From: Gammaproteobacteria bacterium
GTDB taxonomy: Bacteria > Pseudomonadota > Gammaproteobacteria > Tenderiales > Tenderiaceae
Direction: 5' to 3'
Assembly: GCA_027001525.1 (NCBI GenBank)
Contig: JALTMR010000222.1
Coordinates: 1 to 5,486, forward strand
Length of the DNA stretch: 5,486 bases
Part shown: piece after piece, positions 1 through 4,899 of the stretch
Numbering within the stretch: position 1 is the stretch's first letter
Layout of the letters: each line of letters begins with the position of its first letter
Notes under the pieces: model-generated
Seen by the model: the letters and a program-made list of their open reading frames with translations, nothing else
What the model was told of the DNA's origin: nothing
Databases searched by the model: none
Program-made: the position numbers and the translations under genes

Positions 1-606
1 GTGGCTGAACATGCGGCGCGAGTAGTCAGCGCTGGACTCCCCCGTGGCACGGTTGAAGGCGTCGGGCGAAGGCACGGTAATGGCCTGCATCAACAGGGGG
101 GCGTAGGTCTCCTTGTAGAGAGGGACATCGCCCACGGCCAGGGTGGCCAGGGTCTCGCCGTGGTAGCTGTTGCTCAGGGTAATGAATTTGGTCTTTTGGG
201 GTTGGCCACTGTTGAGCCAGTAGTGAAAACTCATCTTGAGGGCCACCTCGACGGCGGATGAACCGTTGTCGGCGAAGAAGCAGCGCTCCAGCCCGGGCGG
301 GGTGATCCTGACCAGTCGCTCGGAGAGTTCGACCACCGGCTCATGGCTGAAGCCGGCGAGAATGACGTGCTCCAGCGTGTCGAGCTGCTGTTTTATCCGG
401 GCGTTGATCCGCGGGTTGCAGTGACCAAAAATGTTCACCCACCAGGAGCTGATGGCATCGATGTAGCGCTTGCCATCGAAGTCCTCCAGCCAGACCCCCT
501 CACCACGGCGAATGGGCACAAGAGGGAGCCACTCGTGGTCCTTCATCTGGGTGCAGGGGTGCCACAGGGCAGAGAGGTCACGCTGGATAAACTGGTTGTT
601 ATGCAT
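1..606 (-). CDS. bioA: Adenosylmethionine-8-amino-7-oxononanoate aminotransferase (BioA), N-terminal 202 residues; C-terminus beyond left edge
   Basis: BioA is a cytosolic PLP-dependent class III aminotransferase. It transfers the amino group of S-adenosylmethionine to 7-keto-8-aminopelargonate, giving 7,8-diaminopelargonate, the penultimate intermediate of biotin synthesis. I translated the minus strand by eye, and the frame is open from 606 to 1. Visible family marks are WHPCT (residues 15-19), the substrate-pocket SSWW (53-56), the phosphate-binding DNGSSAVEVA (113-122) and SYHGET (147-152), the tyrosine that stacks on PLP. The PLP lysine lies in the missing C-terminal half; full BioA is about 420-460 aa. 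The ATG at 606 is the only credible start: an in-frame stop lies at 636-634 with no other start codon between, and W15 sits where it does in E. coli BioA. The Shine-Dalgarno is weak. Residue 18 is Cys where E. coli has substrate-contacting Tyr17; I recall HPCTQM as typical of a large proteobacterial BioA subgroup. The gene diverges from the chemosensory operon, with no visible functional link. Confidence 0.96.
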   Translation of the reverse strand, partial: MHNNQFIQRDLSALWHPCTQMKDHEWLPLVPIRRGEGVWLEDFDGKRYIDAISSWWVNIFGHCNPRINARIKQQLDTLEHVILAGFSHEPVVELSERLVRITPPGLERCFFADNGSSAVEVALKMSFHYWLNSGQPQKTKFITLSNSYHGETLATLAVGDVPLYKETYAPLLMQAITVPSPDAFNRATGESSADYSRRMFSH

Positions 607-651
607 CGTCGATTTGAGTTCAAATAAAACGCGTTAGGCCGGAAACGGTGA

Positions 652-675
652 ATCGCCGCAACGGCCTGCGGCGAT
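652..675. repeat. Perfect 9-bp inverted repeat with 6-base spacer, at the predicted bioA start site
   Basis: ATCGCCGCA (652-660) and TGCGGCGAT (667-675) are exact reverse complements around ACGGCC. No T-run follows on either strand, so it is not an intrinsic terminator. It lies 46-69 bases upstream of the bioA ATG. If the promoter called at 677-705 is right, the repeat spans roughly -5 to +19 of the bioA transcript, a position suited to an operator. A competing 6-bp pairing exists between AGGCCG (636-641) and CGGCCT (662-667). It does not resemble the E. coli BirA operator (TTGTAAACC half-sites). Confidence 0.55.
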
Positions 676-676
676 G

Positions 677-705
677 AGTATATTTCCGGATCGCCATTTT
701 GGCAC
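677..705 (-). promoter_or_regulatory. Candidate sigma-70 promoter of bioA
   Basis: Read on the minus strand, GTGCCA (705-700, 4 of 6 to TTGACA) and TATACT (682-677, 5 of 6 to TATAAT) are separated by exactly 17 bases. Transcription would start near 670, giving a leader of about 65 bases before the ATG at 606. It is the best-scoring leftward pair I found by eye upstream of bioA. No transcript evidence is available. Confidence 0.4.
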
Positions 706-727
706 TTATCCCCTACTTTCGGTGCCA
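700..727. repeat. 6-bp inverted repeat overlapping the bioA -35 box
   Basis: TGGCAC (700-705) and GTGCCA (722-727) are exact reverse complements with a 16-base spacer. The left arm coincides with the predicted bioA -35 hexamer, so it could be an activator or repressor site. At this length chance is a real alternative. Confidence 0.25.
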
Positions 728-797
728 CTGTAGCTCAGTTTGCCTGAACAGGGGGCAAATGGTGGTTGTGAACATATGTTTCCGTGGCGCAGCGGGG

Positions 798-821
798 GAA
801 TCGATGGCGTGTAGAATCGAT
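798..821. repeat. Two direct copies of GAATCGAT, 16 bases apart
   Basis: GAATCGAT occurs at 798-805 and again at 814-821. Each contains the self-complementary ATCGAT. The longer word GGGAATCG at 796-803 recurs at 907-914. The 16-base step is about one and a half helical turns, so the copies would not lie on the same DNA face. They might be regulator half-sites for either divergent gene, or chance. Confidence 0.25.
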
Positions 822-839
822 CCAAGGCGGGCGGGATCG

Positions 840-867
840 TTGAGTTGGGGTTCTTAAGTCCTACAAA
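840..867 (+). promoter_or_regulatory. Weak candidate promoter for the chemosensory operon
   Basis: TTGAGT (840-845) and TACAAA (862-867) each match the sigma-70 hexamers at 4 of 6 positions, with a 16-base spacer. A start near 874 would give a leader of about 119 bases before 993. A second possibility is an extended -10, TGG followed by TAGAAA (871-879), with a poor -35. I saw no sigma-54 GG/GC pair and no sigma-28 site. This is only the best of several poor rightward candidates. Confidence 0.2.
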
Positions 868-916
868 AAGTGGTAGAAATATGTGTCTCGGGGGAGCTGA
901 GTGCATGGGAATCGTG

Positions 917-926
917 TTTGTACAAA
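917..926. repeat. 10-bp palindrome TTTGTACAAA upstream of the first chemosensory gene
   Basis: TTTGTACAAA is perfectly self-complementary and centred about 72 bases before the ATG at 993. If the 840-867 promoter is used it lies in the leader at about +44, where a repressor or roadblock could act. It matches no regulator site I know, and AT-rich palindromes of this length are not rare. Confidence 0.25.
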
Positions 927-992
927 TAAAACCGGGGCTGTTGCCGTCGCAGGCGGGTGACCAAACCGAGTAAATAATCAGAATTATAAAAT

Positions 993-1751
993 ATGAGTAT
1001 TACACTAAGTATTTCCTTAATCGGGTTCAGCGACAAAGACCAAGAGAGAGTATTGAAGGTGCTGGAGTACTCCGCCAGCCGTGACCGTGTCTATCAGCTC
1101 GGGGATCCGGCGGATATTGTCCTCGTCAATGGTGAGGATGCTGCCTCGCTGGAAGCTGCCGCTTTGGCCGCTGAAGAGCGCTCGGTTCCGGTGGTGACGG
1201 TGGCGCGCCGTGCGCCGGAGGGGGTGGGCTATCACATTGCCCCTCCGCTGATTACCAGCCGGGTATTGCGGGTGCTTGATCAGGTGCGCATCGAGGAGGC
1301 CACCCCGGTGGCACAGGCCGGCGCAACTGACGCCGACTCGACAGGTGAGGAGGCTGAATGCCGCTACCGGGCTCTGGTGGTGGATGACAGCGCCGCGATG
1401 CGCGAGGCCTTGAGGCTGGAGTTGTCCGATTTGCCGGTGCCTTTGGCCATCGACTTTGCCGAAGATGGTGAACAGGCGCTGGCGGCCGTAGACCAGGTGG
1501 AATATCAGCTGATTTTTCTCGACATCGTCATGCCCGGCATCGATGGTTACGAGGTATGCAAGGCCATTCGTAAAATCCCGAAGTACAAAAAAACGCCCAT
1601 CGTCATGCTGTCAGGCAAGACATCCCCTCTGGACGAAGTCAAAGGCATTATCGCCGGCTGTAACACCTATTTAACAAAACCCATCGCTCATGCCGAGTTT
1701 CAGGAAGTGATCCGTCGTGTGGTTAAATGGCTCGATAGTGTGGCCCGTTGA
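993..1751 (+). CDS. PilG-like response regulator with an extra N-terminal degenerate-receiver-like domain
   Basis: The C-terminal half (about 125-247) is an intact CheY-type receiver. Acid pair D131-D132, phosphoacceptor D177 in FLDIVMPGIDGYE, switch residue S207 and lysine K229 in YLTKP are all present. The pattern MLSGK, then D, KG and YLTKP matches what I recall of P. aeruginosa PilG, as does first place in the operon, so its likely role is phosphate-dependent output from the kinase encoded downstream. PilG is only about 135 aa, however. Residues 1-99 form an additional alpha/beta-looking domain: beta-like strands at 5-11, 41-46 and 65-71, then IAPPL at 82-86. It can be aligned to a receiver with every active residue replaced. 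Residues 100-123 are an Ala/Thr/Asp/Glu linker. There is no DNA-binding or enzymatic output domain. The ATG at 993 has no clear Shine-Dalgarno, but the first strand begins right after it, so a later start would break the domain. The PilG assignment is moderate; receiver identity is very secure. Confidence 0.9.
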   Translation: MSITLSISLIGFSDKDQERVLKVLEYSASRDRVYQLGDPADIVLVNGEDAASLEAAALAAEERSVPVVTVARRAPEGVGYHIAPPLITSRVLRVLDQVRIEEATPVAQAGATDADSTGEEAECRYRALVVDDSAAMREALRLELSDLPVPLAIDFAEDGEQALAAVDQVEYQLIFLDIVMPGIDGYEVCKAIRKIPKYKKTPIVMLSGKTSPLDEVKGIIAGCNTYLTKPIAHAEFQEVIRRVVKWLDSVAR

Positions 1752-1815
1752 TGCCTCGCGCTGCGTGGTGCGGAATCATCGGGCCGTTTTTGTGGTAGGA
1801 ACACCTGCTTTGCGT

Positions 1816-1822
1816 TAGGAGA
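1816..1822 (+). promoter_or_regulatory. Strong ribosome binding site for the PilH-like gene
   Basis: TAGGAGA sits 8 bases before the ATG at 1831 and is the best Shine-Dalgarno in the window. It contrasts with the first gene, which has none visible. This suggests the second regulator is made in greater amount from the shared transcript. Confidence 0.7.
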
Positions 1823-1830
1823 TTTTTTGC

Positions 1831-2196
1831 ATGGCAATAAAGAAAGTGCTCGTGGTGGATGACTCTCCCGTGCAATTGAGTAATCTGGCCCAGATTGTAA
1901 AGGATGCCGGATATGAGGTACTTACGGCTTGCTCCGGCAGTGAGTCGGTCGAAAAAGCGATAACCGGACTGCCCGATCTCGTGTTCATGGACATCATTAT
2001 GCCCGAGATGGACGGCTACGAAGCGTGCCGGGAGTTGAATAAACGCGATGAAACCAAGCATATCCCCGTTGTATTTGTGACTACCAAGGATCAAAAAGCC
2101 GATCAGGTCTGGGCTCGGATGCAGGGTGGAAAGGGGTTTGTGGTGAAGCCATACTCCGAGAACGATATTATCGATCAGCTTAAGTCATACCTGTGA
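1831..2196 (+). CDS. pilH: PilH-like single-domain response regulator
   Basis: This is a stand-alone CheY-type receiver of 121 aa, the usual length. All key residues are present: acid pair D10-D11, phosphoacceptor D54 in FMDIIMPEMDGYE, switch T84 and lysine K106 before P107. The stretch VTTKDQ (83-88), then D91, V93-W94 and Q98-G99, is the signature I recall from PilH of P. aeruginosa (VTTKDQ, D, VW, QG). In Pil-Chp systems PilH opposes PilG, favouring pilus retraction or draining phosphate from the kinase. The start is fixed by a strong Shine-Dalgarno and by strand beta1 at 4-9. It lies 79 bases after the preceding regulator, a gap without a convincing terminator, and 42 bases before the cheW-like gene, so cotranscription is likely. 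The pilH name rests on family resemblance and gene order. Dispersed CheY-like homologues exist, so the pilus role is inferred. Confidence 0.93.
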   Translation: MAIKKVLVVDDSPVQLSNLAQIVKDAGYEVLTACSGSESVEKAITGLPDLVFMDIIMPEMDGYEACRELNKRDETKHIPVVFVTTKDQKADQVWARMQGGKGFVVKPYSENDIIDQLKSYL

Positions 2197-2238
2197 TGGC
2201 GGTGGTTCAGCGGATGACCGGGGGCGGTGGCAAGCCAA

Positions 2239-2745
2239 ATGAGTAGTGATCAACAACAGAACCGCGGCCAGGAAGAACAGGCTGTTTTTGACATGCCAGA
2301 TTCAGCCCCCGAGCAGGAGCACGTACGCTACGGGGTTCGCTTTGGCGAGTTTGGGCTTCTGGTGCCTGATGCTGTTTTTAGCGAGGTTGTGGTCAAAAAG
2401 GAGGTCTACCCGCTTCCCAATACCCAGCCCTGGTTGCAGGGAATTATCAATGACCACGGCGATATGGTGCCGGTCTATGATCTGTCTCTTTTGTTTGGCC
2501 TGGATTCCTCAGCGGGAAAGAAAAATGCGCTCCTGATTATCGATCAGCGCGAGCATGCCGCCGCCATCCGTGTTCCGGAGTACCCCAAAGCAGTACGCGG
2601 GGGCGTGGAGATAGCGGCAGTGGATAATCTGCCAGAACCACTTAAGGGGCATGTTGAAAAGGTCTATCAGGCGGGTGGGGAGACCTGGATTGATTTCAGG
2701 CATAGAGCGTTCTTTATGTCACTAAAGGCTTTGGTCACATCATAA
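2239..2745 (+). CDS. CheW/PilI-like chemotaxis coupling protein
   Basis: CheW proteins bridge the MCP tip and the CheA kinase at the inner face of the cytoplasmic membrane. Here 168 aa carry a CheW fold from about residue 28, after a hydrophilic Gln/Glu-rich N-terminal tail (1-27) that is probably disordered. The core mark is WLQGII (65-70) leading to MVPVYDLSLLFG (76-87), matching the family pattern of a GxxNLRG turn then VPVxDL. The usual NLRG reads NDHG (71-74) here, so the Arg equivalent to E. coli CheW Arg62, important for receptor and kinase contacts, is His73. An in-frame GTG at 2227 would add four residues. I prefer ATG 2239 because the purine-rich GGGGCGGTGG (2221-2230) is well spaced for it and too close to the GTG. 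Position between pilH-like and MCP genes equals pilI. Function is secure as a coupling protein, less so as PilI. Confidence 0.9.
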   Translation: MSSDQQQNRGQEEQAVFDMPDSAPEQEHVRYGVRFGEFGLLVPDAVFSEVVVKKEVYPLPNTQPWLQGIINDHGDMVPVYDLSLLFGLDSSAGKKNALLIIDQREHAAAIRVPEYPKAVRGGVEIAAVDNLPEPLKGHVEKVYQAGGETWIDFRHRAFFMSLKALVTS

Positions 2746-2788
2746 TAATGTCAATGTAGCGTGTATCGCTTTGTGGGGTGATGGATAG

Positions 2789-4882
2789 ATGAAAATGTTC
2801 CTGAATATGCGACTGGCGCACAAGCTGCTACTGATGCTTGTGATTGTATTGGCCGGCTTCATGATGGTAGGCGTCTCTTTCTATAACGCACAAAAGGCGG
2901 AAGAAGTTGCTGCGTTGGATGCACTGCAGGCCAGCGGGTTTGGTGAGCTGGTGGATAGTATTTACATTGGTGTGCTGAATTCGCGGCGTTACGAAAAAGA
3001 CTTTCAGATAGAGAAAGACATGAGCTATCTGGAAAAATATGAACAGTCCATGGCTGAGGTGATTGATACGGCGCGCTCGTTGCGCGAATCGATGGTGACA
3101 GATGAGGCCATTGTGCTGGGGCAGGTGATCAGCGTGCTGGAGGCCTATCGTTCCGACTTTTATGCGGCGGCCGAGTCCCAGGTTGCTGTGGGTTTGGATG
3201 ACAACAGCGGTCTGCTGGGTGACATGAATGCCTCTGCCCGGGAGTTGAAAAAAGCGGTTGGCAAGATCGGCAGTGCCCGCCTGGACAAGTCTGTTTTGTT
3301 GATCGAAAAGTACGCCGACAGCTACATTGAGAGCGCCGATCCAAAGTATGTGGAGCTGTTTGAAAAAGAGAAAGATGCCCTGTTGAATACGTTGAAAAAT
3401 GCGGGTATCTCCGAACAGACACAGCGACAAATCAGCGAGAAGTTAATGCAATACCATAAGGTCTTTATGGGACTTTACGGTTTTATCGATGAAAAGAATG
3501 CGGCCTTCGCCAAGGTCTCCGAGACCGTTGCCAAGCTTGATCCGCTGATCGACACACTGGTGACCGTCAAACGCAAACGTCAGGCGGATAACTGGGCATC
3601 CATCAACATCGTGCGTGCAGAAAGCCGTCACCAGTACGTCTTGATGCTGGTGGTGACGGCATCGGTTATTTCGCTGCTGATCCTGATCTATACCCGCACC
3701 TACGTTAACATGATCAACAAAATCGAAAAGACGGTAAACAGTGTGGCGCAGGGGGACTATGAGGCACGCTCGGGAATCGTCGCCAAAGACGAGATCGGAC
3801 TGCTTAGTCAGGCCCTGGATAAACTCCTCGATGAGCGTGTTGCGCACCTGATGAAAGTCGAGGAGGAGAAGGAGCGTTTGAATGAATCGGTCATCGCTCT
3901 GCTTGAAGCGGTCTCTTTGCTGAGTCAGCGGGATCTGACTGTAAAGGTGCCCGTGACTGAGGACGTCACCGGCCCGGTGGCTGACGCCCTGAATCTGTTG
4001 ACGGCAGAAACCGCGCGAGTGCTCTACCGGGTGACGGCGATCTCCGAATACGTCAGCAGCTCCTCCGAAAAAGTGAAGGGCCAGTCGGACGATGTGATAC
4101 GAAAGGCTCAGGTCGAGTTTGTAGAAGTTCAGAAGATGATTGAAGAGCTGGCCGATGCCTTCGATGCCATGAACAAGATTACCCGTCTGGCGCAGTCTGC
4201 CAACGAGGCGACAGATCGAGCCAAAAAGACGACGGATAACGCGCTTCGTACGGTAAATGAGACGGTACACGGTATCCAGTCGATCCGGGAGGTGATTCGT
4301 GAGGCAGAGAAACGCATCAAACGCCTGGGCGAACGTTCACAAGAGATTGGCGGCACCGTTGATCTCATTAGTAATATCGCCGAGCGCACACATATTCTGG
4401 CCCTGAACGCCAGCATGCACGCCTCCTCTTCGGGTGATGGCGGGCGTGGTTTTGCCGTCGTGGCGGACGAAGTTCAGCGCCTGGCAGAGAATGCCCAGGA
4501 TGCCACCGGCCAGATATCCACCCTGGTGAAAAATATTCAGTTGGAAACGGCAGATACCGTCGGCACAATGAATCGCCTGGTCAATCAGGTGATGGAGGGG
4601 ACTCGTCTGGCAGAGCAGGCCGGTGTGCGGATGAATGAAACCAAACGCACCACAGAAGAGCTGGTGGCTTTCATCCAGCAGATTGCTACGAATGCCCAAA
4701 ATCAAATCGAAGTGAATAAACAGCTGCGTAAGCGTACAGATCAGGTGCTTCAGTCATCCCGCCAGACTGCTGAGCAGCTGCGCGAACAGGGCACGATGAC
4801 GGAGAGCCTCGTAAAATATGCCCGCCAATTGTTGATGACCGTGCGCGTATTCAAACTTCCTGTAATGAAAAAAGCCGCCTAA
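2789..4882 (+). CDS. Methyl-accepting chemotaxis protein: HBM-like periplasmic sensor, two HAMP units, PilJ-like signalling domain
   Basis: This is an inner-membrane chemoreceptor of 697 aa. Order: TM1 (about 13-31), periplasmic helical region (about 32-282), TM2 (283-301), first HAMP (302-350; GDY 322-324, DEIG 334-337), a Glu-rich helix (349-364), second HAMP (365-413; RDLTV 381-385, DVTG 392-395), and a coiled-coil signalling hairpin (420-688) with its tip near 525-560 (NIAERTHILALN, GRGFAVVADEVQRLAE). The periplasmic part carries RRYEKDF (66-72), typical of helical bimodular (HBM) sensors such as McpS of Pseudomonas putida, which binds TCA-cycle acids. The ligand here is unknown. P. aeruginosa PilJ (about 680 aa) has a different sensor, but the second HAMP, the RIKRLGE segment before the tip, the VFKLP ending and gene order look PilJ-like. 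There is no C-terminal CheR-binding pentapeptide. The start is ATG 2789, just before TM1 with basic residues K2, R8 and K12. Receptor identity is certain; sensor class is likely. Confidence 0.95.
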   Translation: MKMFLNMRLAHKLLLMLVIVLAGFMMVGVSFYNAQKAEEVAALDALQASGFGELVDSIYIGVLNSRRYEKDFQIEKDMSYLEKYEQSMAEVIDTARSLRESMVTDEAIVLGQVISVLEAYRSDFYAAAESQVAVGLDDNSGLLGDMNASARELKKAVGKIGSARLDKSVLLIEKYADSYIESADPKYVELFEKEKDALLNTLKNAGISEQTQRQISEKLMQYHKVFMGLYGFIDEKNAAFAKVSETVAKLDPLIDTLVTVKRKRQADNWASINIVRAESRHQYVLMLVVTASVISLLILIYTRTYVNMINKIEKTVNSVAQGDYEARSGIVAKDEIGLLSQALDKLLDERVAHLMKVEEEKERLNESVIALLEAVSLLSQRDLTVKVPVTEDVTGPVADALNLLTAETARVLYRVTAISEYVSSSSEKVKGQSDDVIRKAQVEFVEVQKMIEELADAFDAMNKITRLAQSANEATDRAKKTTDNALRTVNETVHGIQSIREVIREAEKRIKRLGERSQEIGGTVDLISNIAERTHILALNASMHASSSGDGGRGFAVVADEVQRLAENAQDATGQISTLVKNIQLETADTVGTMNRLVNQVMEGTRLAEQAGVRMNETKRTTEELVAFIQQIATNAQNQIEVNKQLRKRTDQVLQSSRQTAEQLREQGTMTESLVKYARQLLMTVRVFKLPVMKKAA

Positions 4883-4884
4883 AT

Positions 4885-4892
4885 AGAGAAGG
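4885..4892 (+). promoter_or_regulatory. Ribosome binding site fixing the start of the kinase-position gene
   Basis: AGAGAAGG ends 7 bases before the ATG at 4900. It lies in the 17-base gap after the MCP stop codon, so translation of the two genes is probably coupled. Confidence 0.6.
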
Positions 4893-4899
4893 TCTTTGA

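Larger units (their letters stand above)
607..992. other. Divergent intergenic region between bioA and the chemosensory operon
   Basis: This 386-base stretch has no convincing gene. Short open frames in it lack recognisable protein features and usable ribosome sites. It must hold the bioA promoter (leftward) and probably the operon promoter (rightward). Seen in it, left to right: a perfect 9-bp inverted repeat (652-675), a sigma-70-like leftward promoter (677-705), a 6-bp inverted repeat over its -35 box (700-727), two direct copies of GAATCGAT (798-821), a rightward promoter-like pair (840-867) and a 10-bp palindrome (917-926). The last 25 bases before 993 are very AT-rich. Confidence 0.7.

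Noticed and set aside
1..627. Plus-strand open frames at 1-261, 236-424 and 343-627
   Set aside because: They lie opposite bioA, whose minus-strand frame is open throughout and carries clear aminotransferase motifs. The plus-strand products show no family features.
721..768. tRNA-like start, with TAGCTCAG at 731-738
   Set aside because: Only the D-arm-like word is present. The D stem does not close, no anticodon arm folds and there is no TTCGA-like T loop, so it is a chance match.
706..1036. Small minus-strand open frames at 706-906 and 854-1036
   Set aside because: Low-complexity, Pro/Ser-rich or unremarkable translations without ribosome sites. The second overlaps the start of the response regulator gene.
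1752..1830. Possible terminator at CCG followed by TTTTT after the first regulator
   Set aside because: Only a 3-bp stem can be drawn before the T-run, too weak for an intrinsic terminator. Readthrough into the next gene is more likely.
2227..2238. GTG start at 2227 for the CheW-like gene
   Set aside because: The purine-rich run would be only a few bases away, whereas it is well spaced for the in-frame ATG at 2239. The extra four residues are outside the domain.
2828..4270. Long minus-strand open frames at 2828-3430 and 3443-4270
   Set aside because: They are antisense to the MCP gene, whose frame shows transmembrane, HAMP and signalling motifs. The His/Arg-rich antisense translations look like codon-bias shadows.
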